Made by a program: the position numbers and the translations under genes
Assembly: GCF_900110755.1 (NCBI RefSeq)
Contig: NZ_FOFF01000005.1
Location: forward strand, 1 to 64,000
From: Streptomyces sp. yr375
GTDB lineage: Bacteria > Actinomycetota > Actinomycetes > Streptomycetales > Streptomycetaceae
DNA: 64,000 nt
Direction: 5' to 3'
In this document: in pieces, positions 1 through 10,009 of the stretch
Layout of the letters: each line of letters begins with the position of its first letter
Numbering within the stretch: the first letter of the stretch is position 1
The notes under the pieces: generated by a model
The model's input: only the letters and a program-made list of their open reading frames with translations
The model's database searches: none
What the model was told of the DNA's origin: nothing

Positions 1-321
1 GTCCGCACCGTCCAGACCCTGCCCGCGCACCTGCGCGGCTCCCTCACCTGGGACCAGGGCAGCGAGATGGCACGTCACAAGCAGTTCACCATGGCCACCG
101 ACATGCCCGTCTACTTCTGCGACCCCGCCTCGCCCTGGCAACGCGGCTCGAACGAGAACACGAACGGGCTGCTGCGGCAGTACTTCCCGAAAGGCACCGA
201 TCTGAGCCTGCACAGTCCCGAAGACCTCGAACACGTCGCCCAGGAACTCAACGGCCGCCCACGCAAGACGCTCGACTGGGATACCCCAGCCGAGCGTCTA
301 CGTGATCTACTCACCACCTGA
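1..321 (+). mobile_element. IS30-family transposase, C-terminal fragment
   Basis: The reading frame is open from the first base of the window and ends at TGA 319-321, so only the C-terminal ~106 residues are present; the start lies outside. The fragment carries the end of a DDE integrase core of IS30 type: WDQGSEM holds the second acidic residue and [16 protein letters not shown] holds the catalytic glutamate with the typical IS30 tail. After that, [17 protein letters not shown] is the usual C-terminal signature. The element therefore ends shortly after the stop codon. A perfect 8-bp inverted repeat (313-332) spans the stop, and the right terminal repeat of the element probably lies within about 330-360, but I cannot fix its border without the left end. 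Confidence 0.9.
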
Positions 322-332
322 AACCAGGTGGT
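313..332. repeat. Short hairpin at the IS30 stop codon
   Basis: ACCACCTG and CAGGTGGT form a perfect 8-bp stem around an AAAC loop. The hairpin overlaps the transposase stop codon. It may act as a weak terminator for transposase transcription or be part of the subterminal IS end; neither is shown. Confidence 0.6.
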
Positions 333-360
333 GTTGCGACGACCCCTTGAACCCAAGCCC

Positions 361-588
361 GACAGGGGCCCCTCCAGTACGCCTGAGGTATCACTCCAGC
401 AGGTCTGAGGTATCGCATCCAGCAAACCCAAGGTGTCGCATCCAGCGCGCCTGGGGTGTCGCTTCCAGCAGGCCTGGTGTGTCACTTCGCGCAGGCCCGA
501 GGTGTCGCATCCAGCAAGCCTGAGGGGTCACTTCCCGCAGGCCCGATGAATCTGATCCAGCAGGCCCGAGGTGTCACTCCGGCTGTGC
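361..588. repeat. 23-bp tandem repeat array (about 10 degenerate copies)
   Basis: From 383 the sequence falls into head-to-tail units with a 22-23 bp period: 383-404, 405-427, 428-450, 451-473, 474-496, 497-519, 520-542, 543-565 and 566-588. A weaker copy is at 361-382. A working consensus is CTGAGGTGTCGCATCCAGC followed by AGGC; the GGTGTC and TCCAGCA blocks are best kept. The period is not a multiple of three, so it cannot be one repeated peptide. The array fills the gap between the IS30 end and the polA stop (600). There are no variable spacers, so it is a minisatellite and not a CRISPR. Confidence 0.85.
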
Positions 589-597
589 CGCCGGAGG

Positions 598-3330
598 CTA
601 GTGCGCTGCCGACTCCCAGTCCGAGCCGTCGCCGACCGAGACGCCGAGGGGGACGTTGAGCTGGACGGCGGCGGCCATCTCGCGGCGGACCAGTTCCTCG
701 GCCGCCGCGCGCTCGCCGGGGGCGATCTCCAGGACGATTTCGTCGTGGACCTGGAGCAGCATGCGGGACTTGAGGTCCGCCGCGCGCAGTGCGTCGTCCA
801 CCTTCAGCATGGCGATCTTGACGATGTCGGCCGCCGTGCCCTGGATCGGCGCGTTCAGGGCCATCCGCTCGGCCGCCTCACGGCGTTGACGGTTGTCGCT
901 GTTGAGGTCGGGCAGGTGGCGGCGGCGGCCGAACAGCGTCGCCGTGTAGCCCGTCGCCCGCGCCTCGTCGACCGCGCGGCGCAGGTAGTCCCGGACGCCG
1001 CCGAAGCGTTCGAAGTAGGCGTCCATCAGGGCGCGGGCCTCGCCCGCGTCGATGTTGAGCTGCGCGGAGAGGCCGAACGCCGACAGGCCGTACGCCAGGC
1101 CGTAGGACATGGCCTTGATCTTGCGGCGCATCTCCGCGTCCACCGCGGTCGGTTCGACGCCGAACACCTGGGAGGCGGCCGTGGTGTGCAGGTCCTCGCC
1201 GGAGGTGAACGCCTCGATGAGGCCCGCGTCCTCCGACAGGTGGGCCATGACGCGCAGTTCGATCTGGCTGTAGTCGGCCGTCATCAGGGACTCGAAGCCC
1301 TCGCCGACGACGAAGCCGCGGCGGATCGCCCGGCCCTCGTCCGTACGGACCGGGATGTTCTGGAGGTTCGGGTCCGTGGACGAGAGGCGGCCGGTGGCGG
1401 CGACCGTCTGGTTGAAGGTGGTGTGGATCCGGCCGTCCGCGGCGATCGTCTTGATCAGGCCCTCGACGGTGACGCGGAGCTTCGCCTGCTCGCGGTGGCG
1501 GAGCATGACGACCGGCAGTTCGTTGTCGGTCTGGCCGGCGAGCCAGGCCAGGGCGTCGGCGTCGGTGGTGTAGCCGGTCTTGGTCTTCTTCGTCTTCGGC
1601 AGGCCCAGTTCGCCGAAGAGGACCTCCTGGAGCTGCTTGGGCGAGCCCAGGTTGAACTCGTGCCCGGCCGCCGCGTGCGCCTCCTTCACGGCCTGCTGGA
1701 CGGCGCCCGCGAACATCTGCTCCATGGCCTCCAGGTGGGCGCGGTCGGCGGCGATGCCGTGCCGCTCCATGCGGGCCAGGAGGGCGGAGGTGGGCAGCTC
1801 CATGTCGCGCAGCAGGTCGGCCGCGCCGACCTCCTCCAGCCGGTCCCGGAAGGCCTCGCCGAGGTCGACGATCGTGCGGGCCTGCACCATGAGGGCCTCG
1901 GCCTCGGCGCCGTCGTCCGCGCCGAAGGCGAGCTGGCCGTCGGCCGCGGCGGCCGGGGCCAGTTCCCGGCCGAGGTACTCCAGGGACAGCGCGTCCAGGT
2001 CGAAGGAGCGGCGGCCCGGCTTGACCAGGTAGGCGGCGAGCGCCGTGTCCATGGTGATGCCGGCGACGGACCAGCCGTGCTCGGCGAAGACACGCATGGC
2101 GCCCTTGGCGTTGTGCAGGACCTTGGGGCGGTCCTCGGCGGCGAGCCAGGCCGCCCACGCGTTCTCGTCGGACTCGTCCAGCTCCGCCGGGTCGAACCAG
2201 GCGGCCGGTCCCTCGGCGGCGGCGAGCGCGACCTCGGCGACCGAACCGGCGCCCAGCGCCCAGGTGTCGACGGTGGCGACGCCGAGGGTGCCGGCGGCGT
2301 GCCCGGCGAGCCAGCCGGCCAGCTCGCCGGTGCCCAGCACCGTGCCGTCCACGTCCACGCCGCCGGTGGCCACCGGGGTCTGCTCGGCCTCCTCTGCGCC
2401 CGGGTCGACGGCGAGGAGCCGCTCGCGCAGGGAGGGGTTGCGGATCTCCAGGGTGTCCAGGACCAGCGCGACGGCCGTGCGGTCGTACGGGGCGCGCTCC
2501 AGGTCGGTGACCGCCTTGGGCAGCTCGACGTCCTTGACCATCTCGGTGAGGCGGCGGTTGAGCTTGACGGCCTCCAGGTGGTCGCGCAGGTTCTGCCCGG
2601 CCTTGCCCTTGACCTCCTCGACGCGCTCGACGAGGTCCGCGAACGAACCGAACTGGTTGATCCACTTCGCGGCCGTCTTCTCGCCGACGCCGGGGATGCC
2701 CGGGAGGTTGTCGGACGGGTCGCCGCGCAGGGCCGCGAAGTCGGGGTACTGGGCGGGCGTCAACCCGTACTTCTCGACGACCTTCTCCGGGGTGAACCGG
2801 GTCAGCTCGGAGACGCCCTTCGTCGGATACAGCACCGTGGTGTGGTCGCTGACCAGTTGGAAGGAGTCGCGGTCGCCGGTGACGATCAGCACGTCGAAAC
2901 CGGCGGCCTCGGCCTGGGTGGCGAGCGTGGCGATGACGTCGTCGGCCTCGAAGCCGTCGACCGCGAACCGGGAGACGTGCATCGCGTCGAGCAGCTCGCC
3001 GATCAGCTCGACCTGCCCCTTGAACTCGTCGGGCGTCTTGGAGCGGTTCGCCTTGTACTCGGTGAACTCCTCGGAGCGCCAGGTCTTGCGGGAGACGTCG
3101 AAGGCGACCGCGAAGTGCGTGGGCGCTTCGTCACGCAAAGTGTTGGCCAGCATCGACGCGAAGCCGTAGATCGCGTTGGTCGGCTGGCCGGTCGCGGTGG
3201 TGAAGTTCTCCGCGGGCAGCGCGAAGAACGCGCGGTAGGCCAGCGAGTGCCCGTCCATGAGCATCAGGCGCGGGCGGCTCTCGCCGGAGCCGGAGGGGGT
3301 GTCGGTCTTCTTCGCTGCTGTCTCTGCCAC
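598..3330 (-). CDS. polA: DNA polymerase I
   Basis: This is the family A replicative repair polymerase (910 aa), used for Okazaki primer removal and gap filling. The order is an N-terminal 5' nuclease domain (about 22-310, beginning LMLMDGHSLAYRAFF), a degenerate 3'-5' exonuclease-like domain (about 330-520) and the polymerase domain. Polymerase motif A (DYSQIELR) starts near residue 686, motif B (RRKIKAMSYGLAYG) near 735 and motif C (VHDE) near 862. The exonuclease acidic residues are not seen: the expected DxE site reads VDTWALG. Proofreading is therefore probably absent, as in other actinobacterial PolA. The GTG start at 3330 gives VAETAAKK; upstream in-frame codons would add a long low-complexity leader. 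The gene ends at TAG, 9 bp from the tandem repeat array. Confidence 0.96.
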   Translation of the reverse strand: MAETAAKKTDTPSGSGESRPRLMLMDGHSLAYRAFFALPAENFTTATGQPTNAIYGFASMLANTLRDEAPTHFAVAFDVSRKTWRSEEFTEYKANRSKTPDEFKGQVELIGELLDAMHVSRFAVDGFEADDVIATLATQAEAAGFDVLIVTGDRDSFQLVSDHTTVLYPTKGVSELTRFTPEKVVEKYGLTPAQYPDFAALRGDPSDNLPGIPGVGEKTAAKWINQFGSFADLVERVEEVKGKAGQNLRDHLEAVKLNRRLTEMVKDVELPKAVTDLERAPYDRTAVALVLDTLEIRNPSLRERLLAVDPGAEEAEQTPVATGGVDVDGTVLGTGELAGWLAGHAAGTLGVATVDTWALGAGSVAEVALAAAEGPAAWFDPAELDESDENAWAAWLAAEDRPKVLHNAKGAMRVFAEHGWSVAGITMDTALAAYLVKPGRRSFDLDALSLEYLGRELAPAAAADGQLAFGADDGAEAEALMVQARTIVDLGEAFRDRLEEVGAADLLRDMELPTSALLARMERHGIAADRAHLEAMEQMFAGAVQQAVKEAHAAAGHEFNLGSPKQLQEVLFGELGLPKTKKTKTGYTTDADALAWLAGQTDNELPVVMLRHREQAKLRVTVEGLIKTIAADGRIHTTFNQTVAATGRLSSTDPNLQNIPVRTDEGRAIRRGFVVGEGFESLMTADYSQIELRVMAHLSEDAGLIEAFTSGEDLHTTAASQVFGVEPTAVDAEMRRKIKAMSYGLAYGLSAFGLSAQLNIDAGEARALMDAYFERFGGVRDYLRRAVDEARATGYTATLFGRRRHLPDLNSDNRQRREAAERMALNAPIQGTAADIVKIAMLKVDDALRAADLKSRMLLQVHDEIVLEIAPGERAAAEELVRREMAAAVQLNVPLGVSVGDGSDWESAAH

Positions 3331-3481
3331 GCCCCCGATCCTGCCACGCCCCACTGACACTCGGTCCCGGCCGCGGCCCGGCCGGCCGGGGGCCGGGGAC
3401 CGTACGGGTCCGTTGTCAGTGGCTCGTGCGAGGATCTGGGGGATGTGACACAGCCGAGCTGATGCAGAAGGAGAGCGTGCG

Positions 3482-5776
<2,295 letters not shown>

Positions 5777-5826
5777 GCGTTTGCTCAGCGACGCTGGACT
5801 GTGATCGACGAACGGAGCCGGACCCC

Positions 5827-6291
5827 ATGGGCGAGCAGCAGCACGTGAAGTTCCCGCAAGAAGTCATCGACGAGTACGCCGCGCTCGGCATCGACATCGT
5901 GGCCCTGTTCTCCGCCGGGCACCTCGGCGCGCGCATGGGCGTGGAGATCGTCGAGGCCTCCGCGGACCGGGTCGTCGGCATCATGCCGGTCGAGGGCAAC
6001 ACCCAGCCCTACGGACTGCTGCACGGCGGCGCTTCCGCGGTCCTCGCCGAGACCCTCGGCTCGGTCGGCTCCATGCTGCACGCCGGCAGCTCCAAGCTGG
6101 CCGTCGGCGTCGACCTGAACTGCACCCACCACCGAGGCGTGAGCTCCGGCCTGGTCACCGGCGTGGCCACGCCCGTGCACCGGGGGCGCTCCACGGCGAC
6201 GTACGAGATCGTGATCAGTGACGCGGAGGGGCGGCGGGTGTGCACCGCGCGGCTGACCTGTCTGCTGCGCGACGCCCCCGCGGCCGGCTGA
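5827..6291 (+). CDS. PaaI-type hotdog thioesterase
   Basis: The 154-residue protein is a single hotdog domain of the PaaI / 4-hydroxybenzoyl-CoA thioesterase type. The motif GLLHGGASAVLAETLGS is the usual active-site segment at the start of the long helix, and the acidic residue of LAE is the likely catalytic base. Such enzymes hydrolyse acyl-CoA thioesters in the cytoplasm; the acyl group cannot be read from the sequence. ATG 5827 begins MGEQQHVKF and is preceded by a GGAGC stretch. It follows the oxidoreductase by 50 bp on the same strand, so cotranscription is possible. Confidence 0.9.
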   Translation: MGEQQHVKFPQEVIDEYAALGIDIVALFSAGHLGARMGVEIVEASADRVVGIMPVEGNTQPYGLLHGGASAVLAETLGSVGSMLHAGSSKLAVGVDLNCTHHRGVSSGLVTGVATPVHRGRSTATYEIVISDAEGRRVCTARLTCLLRDAPAAG

Positions 6292-6361
6292 CGGTCCTCG
6301 CGAACACCCCGCGCGGGCGCACCCGTTGCCGCCCGGCACTGCGGCGGCCTAGCGTCGGAGC

Positions 6362-6808
6362 ATGGCAACGGCAGGCGCCCCAGGGGCGAGGACCACGGCG
6401 CGGCTGCTCGGACCGGCCCTGCTGGCGGGGGTGCTGACGGCCGCCTGCGGCGAAGCCCGCCCCCACACCTCCGCAGCCCCGCCCACGTCCCCCGCCCCAC
6501 CTGCATCCGCATCCGCATCCGCCACCCCGACCGCGTCCCCGTCCGCCGTCGCCCCCGAGGACCTGTGCACGCGGATCGTCGCCCACTGGGCGCGCGAGAC
6601 GCTGGACGGCGACACCTACGGCGACTACCAGTCGATGGGGCTGTCCGACGGGCAGTACGCGATCCTGCGGACCGTCGTGGACGCCGCGCGGGCCGCGAAG
6701 AAGGGCCAAGGGGCCGACGCGGCAACCGAGTTGATCGACCGGCGGGCCCGCGACGGCTGCGTCGCGTGGTACCGCTCCGGCGGCCCCGGCGAAGGCCCCT
6801 GGCGATGA
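6362..6808 (+). CDS. Small putative lipoprotein
   Basis: The 148-residue protein has an N-terminal export signal with a hydrophobic core (LLGPALLAGV) and a lipobox LTAAC, with the lipidated cysteine at about residue 29. The next 35 residues are rich in Ala, Ser, Thr and Pro, a usual spacer from the membrane. The rest (LCTRIVAHWARETLDGD onward) is a small helical domain that I do not recognise. The stop overlaps the next start as ATGA (6805-6808), so the two are translationally coupled. Confidence 0.8.
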   Translation: MATAGAPGARTTARLLGPALLAGVLTAACGEARPHTSAAPPTSPAPPASASASATPTASPSAVAPEDLCTRIVAHWARETLDGDTYGDYQSMGLSDGQYAILRTVVDAARAAKKGQGADAATELIDRRARDGCVAWYRSGGPGEGPWR

Positions 6809-7467
6809 GCGGCATCGGCCCGGTGGAACCCGGCGAGGGCACACAGCCCGGCACCTGGGAGGCCCCCGCACCCGCCGACCGACCGGGCCGGCGGCCCGAC
6901 TCCCGCCCGCTCGCCCGCCGTTACGCCGCCCACCGGCGGCCCGTGCTCGCCGCCCTCGCCGCCGCGCTGCTCCTCGCGGGCGGCGGCTACCTGTACGCGA
7001 CCCGGCCCCACAGCGCCCAACCGGCCCCGCCCGTACGGCCGTTCCCGTCCCTGCCGCCGTTCCCGTCGCAGGTGGTGGACGTCAGCTACCTCGGCGAGGT
7101 CGCCGCAGCGCCCGGCACCGGGCCGCGCAGCTTCGCCTTCGAGATACTGCTCGGCGTGACAGCCGGGCCGCCGGTCACCGTGACCCGGGTGAGCCAGCCG
7201 TACGCCGGACTCACCCTCACCACGGCCCCGGCCGCACCCTTCGGGACCCCAGCGGGTTCCGCCCGCACGATCATGATCACCATGCATGTGACGGAATGCG
7301 GGAAAGTGCCGGGGAACGCCGGACTGCCTTTCCTGGACGTAACTCTACGTAATACGCGTGCAATAAGGGTCCACAGCTTCATCCTGGGAACACGCTATGC
7401 ACAGGACCTCGCCACCGCCCTAAAGGTCGCCTGCAGCAACAATTTCCGTAATCACCAAAACGTCTGA
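6805..7467 (+). CDS. Conserved single-pass membrane protein
   Basis: The 220-residue protein has a positively charged N-terminal cytoplasmic segment (RRYAAHRR), one membrane helix (about residues 47-65, LAALAAALLLAGGGYLYA) and a Pro-rich linker. An extracellular domain of about 140 residues follows and contains two cysteines (TECGK and VACSN) that could form a disulphide. I do not recognise a function. It overlaps the lipoprotein gene by 4 bp. The last ~140 bases use codons such as GTA, AAT, ATA and CGT that are rare in the neighbours, so the 3' end is compositionally unlike the rest of the gene. Confidence 0.75.
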   Translation: MSGIGPVEPGEGTQPGTWEAPAPADRPGRRPDSRPLARRYAAHRRPVLAALAAALLLAGGGYLYATRPHSAQPAPPVRPFPSLPPFPSQVVDVSYLGEVAAAPGTGPRSFAFEILLGVTAGPPVTVTRVSQPYAGLTLTTAPAAPFGTPAGSARTIMITMHVTECGKVPGNAGLPFLDVTLRNTRAIRVHSFILGTRYAQDLATALKVACSNNFRNHQNV

Positions 7468-7738
7468 GACGCCTGAACCCATCCTGGTTCATCCTGCGCG
7501 TTCTCACTATGCGGACAGGGCGAATCGGCCAGAATTCCACCGATCCACCCACCCCGTACCGCTCTGCATTACCTCGTGTCATAACAAGAACGTCACAGCC
7601 TTGGTCAGACCCTCCTCCCCGATACCCCACCCGCTTAGAGTCACGCCCAGTCACCGCGCGGCTGGAATACCCCCTTCGGCTCAGCGCAGGACTCGGCCTC
7701 TTCCAGGGGGGAGGGCCGCCCAGGGAAAGGACTGGAAC

Positions 7739-8965
7739 GTGCGTCAACGTTCGCTCATCGCCATCACCGCCGCGCTGTCCGCCGGAGCACTCACCCTCAC
7801 CGCCTGCGGCTCGCGCGACAGCGGCGACAAGGGCTCGGACAGCAGTGGCACCACCGTCACCATCGGTGTCGACGCCCCGCTGACCGGCGACCTCTCCGCC
7901 ATGGGCCTCGGCATCAAGAACTCGGTCGACCTCGCGGTCAAGAACGCCAACAAGCAGAAGTACGTCGACGGCGTCACCTTCAAGATCGAGGCCAAGGACG
8001 ACCAGGCCCAGCCCTCCGCCGGCCAGCAGAACGCCGCGGCCCTCGTCGCCGACAAGAGCGTCCTCGGCGTCGTCGGCCCGCTGAACTCCTCCGTCGCCGA
8101 GTCGATGCAGAAGGTCTTCGACGACGCCAAGCTCGTCGAGATATCCCCCGCCAACACCGGCCCCTCCCTCACCCAGGGCGCCGACTGGCAGACCAAGAAG
8201 GTCCGCGGCTACAAGTCGTACTTCCGCACCGCGACCACGGACGCCATCCAGGGCCCGTTCGCCGCGCAGTACGTCTTCAACGACGCCAAGAAGAAGAAGG
8301 TCTTCGTCATCGACGACAAGAAGACCTACGGCGCGGGCCTCGCCGGCACCTTCACCGACGAGTTCAAGAAGCTCGGCGGCACCGTCGTCGGCACCCAGCA
8401 CATCAACCCGGACACCAAGGACTTCTCCGCGGTCGCCACCGAGGTCAAGAACTCCGGCGCCGACGTCGTCTACTACGGCGGCGAGTACCCGCAGGCCGGC
8501 CCCCTCAGCAAGCAGATCAAGGCCGCCGGCGCGAAGATCCCGCTGGTCGGCGGCGACGGCATCAACTCCGCCGACTACATCCCGCTGGCCGGCGCCAGCG
8601 CCACCGGCGACCTCTCCACCTCCGTCGGCGCCCCCGTCGAGGAGCTCGCCTCCGCCAAGACGTTCGTCGCCGACTACGCGGCAGCCGGCTACAAGGACGC
8701 GTACTCCGCCTACGGCGGCTACGCCTACGACTCCGCCTGGGCCATCATCGAGGCCGTCAAGAAGGTCGTCACCGACAACAGCGGCAAGCTGCCCGACGAC
8801 GCCCGCGCCAAGATCACCGCCGCGGTCCAGAACGTCTCCTTCGACGGAGTGACCGGCAAGGTCGCCTTCGACGAGTACGGCGACGCCACCAACAAGCAGC
8901 TCACCGTCTACGCCGTCGAGAACGGTGCCTGGAAGGCCGTCAAGTCCGGCACCTTCGCCGGCTGA
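7739..8965 (+). CDS. livJ: Branched-chain amino-acid ABC transporter, substrate-binding lipoprotein
   Basis: This is the 408-residue periplasmic-type binding protein of the transporter encoded by the next four genes. A signal peptide ends in the lipobox LTAC (C23), so the mature protein is a membrane-anchored lipoprotein. The two-lobed Leu/Ile/Val-binding (type I) fold is seen from TVTIGVDAPLTGDLSAMG to the C-terminus. The GTG start at 7739 is preceded by AGGGAAAGG. A strong hairpin after the stop separates it from the permease genes and may allow more binding protein than permease to be made. The exact ligand is not provable from sequence. Confidence 0.92.
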   Translation: MRQRSLIAITAALSAGALTLTACGSRDSGDKGSDSSGTTVTIGVDAPLTGDLSAMGLGIKNSVDLAVKNANKQKYVDGVTFKIEAKDDQAQPSAGQQNAAALVADKSVLGVVGPLNSSVAESMQKVFDDAKLVEISPANTGPSLTQGADWQTKKVRGYKSYFRTATTDAIQGPFAAQYVFNDAKKKKVFVIDDKKTYGAGLAGTFTDEFKKLGGTVVGTQHINPDTKDFSAVATEVKNSGADVVYYGGEYPQAGPLSKQIKAAGAKIPLVGGDGINSADYIPLAGASATGDLSTSVGAPVEELASAKTFVADYAAAGYKDAYSAYGGYAYDSAWAIIEAVKKVVTDNSGKLPDDARAKITAAVQNVSFDGVTGKVAFDEYGDATNKQLTVYAVENGAWKAVKSGTFAG

Positions 8966-8988
8966 CCCACCCCCGCACCACACCTGAG

Positions 8989-9024
8989 CCGCGCGGGGCG
9001 CTGTTCCACAAGCGCCCCGCGCGG
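8989..9024 (+). terminator. Hairpin between livJ-type gene and permease genes
   Basis: CCGCGCGGGGCGCT (8989-9002) and its perfect complement (9011-9024) form a 14-bp stem with an 8-base loop. There is no T-run, as is usual in Streptomyces. It is placed inside a transporter operon, so it probably acts as a partial terminator or RNA stabiliser that favours the binding-protein message. Confidence 0.75.
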
Positions 9025-9076
9025 ACTCGCATCCGGCCCCCCGTCGAAACATCCGAACCGTCTCGGAGGACATGCG

Positions 9077-10009
9077 GTGAACGAACTGCCGCAGCAGCTG
9101 GTCAACGGCCTGCTACTGGGATCCATGTACGGGCTGGTCGCCATCGGCTACACAATGGTCTATGGCATTGTCCAGCTCATCAACTTCGCCCACGGCGAGA
9201 TCTTCATGACCGGAGCGTTCGGCGCTCTCACGGTCTACCTCTACATCCTGCCCGACGGCACATCCATGGCGATCGCCCTGCCCCTGATGCTCGTCGGAGC
9301 GGTCATGGTCTCCGTCACCATCGCCGTGGGAGCGGAACGTTTCGCCTACCGCCCCCTCCGCAGCGCACCACGCCTCGCCCCGCTCATCACCGCCATCGGC
9401 CTCTCCCTCGCCCTCCAGCAGGCCGTCTGGGCCTGGTACCCCGAAGCGAAGTCCGCACGCGTCTTCCCCCAGATCGACGGCGGCCCCTTCACCATCGGCA
9501 ACGTCACCATCCAGACCGGTGACATCTTCCTGCTGATCGCCGCCCCCGTCAGCATGGGCATCCTCGCCTACTTCGTCATGAAGACCCGCACCGGACGCGG
9601 CATGCAGGCCACCGCCCAGGACCCCGACACCGCCAAACTCATGGGTGTCAACACCGACCGCATCATCGTGATCGCCTTCGCCCTCGGCGCCACCTTCGCC
9701 GCCGTCGGAGCCGTCGCCTACGGCCTCAAGTACGGCCAGATCTCCTTCACGATGGGCTTCATCCTCGGCCTCAAGGCCTTCACCGCGGCCGTCCTCGGAG
9801 GCATCGGCAACATCTACGGGGCCATGATCGGCGGCGTCGTCCTCGGCATCGCCGAGACCATCGCCACCGCCTACATCGCCGACATCCCCGGCATGGACAA
9901 GTTCGGCAGCCAGTCCTGGGCCGACGTCTGGGCCTTCGTACTCCTCATCCTCGTGCTCCTGCTGCGCCCCCAGGGCCTGCTCGGCGAGCGCGTCGCTGAC
10001 AGGGCGTGA
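9077..10009 (+). CDS. livH: Branched-chain amino-acid ABC transporter permease LivH
   Basis: The 310-residue integral membrane protein begins NELPQQLVNGLLLGSMYGLVAIG, the typical LivH start, and has about eight hydrophobic segments. It forms the channel with LivM. The conserved permease loop region includes NFAHGEIFM near the N-terminus and LKAFTAAVLGGIGNIYGAMIGG near the C-terminus. The start codon is GTG with TCGGAGGA about 7 bases upstream. The stop overlaps the livM start (GTGA at 10006). Confidence 0.95.
   Translation: MNELPQQLVNGLLLGSMYGLVAIGYTMVYGIVQLINFAHGEIFMTGAFGALTVYLYILPDGTSMAIALPLMLVGAVMVSVTIAVGAERFAYRPLRSAPRLAPLITAIGLSLALQQAVWAWYPEAKSARVFPQIDGGPFTIGNVTIQTGDIFLLIAAPVSMGILAYFVMKTRTGRGMQATAQDPDTAKLMGVNTDRIIVIAFALGATFAAVGAVAYGLKYGQISFTMGFILGLKAFTAAVLGGIGNIYGAMIGGVVLGIAETIATAYIADIPGMDKFGSQSWADVWAFVLLILVLLLRPQGLLGERVADRA

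Noticed and set aside
361..588. Repeats read as a CRISPR array
   Set aside because: Units run head to tail without unique spacers and no cas genes are near.
302..659. Short plus-strand open frames across the 23-bp repeats
   Set aside because: The repeat period is not a multiple of three, so the peptides shift frame from unit to unit and show no conserved sequence.
571..3357. A 928-codon open frame antisense to polA
   Set aside because: No domain is seen and the composition is the usual shadow of a GC-rich gene.
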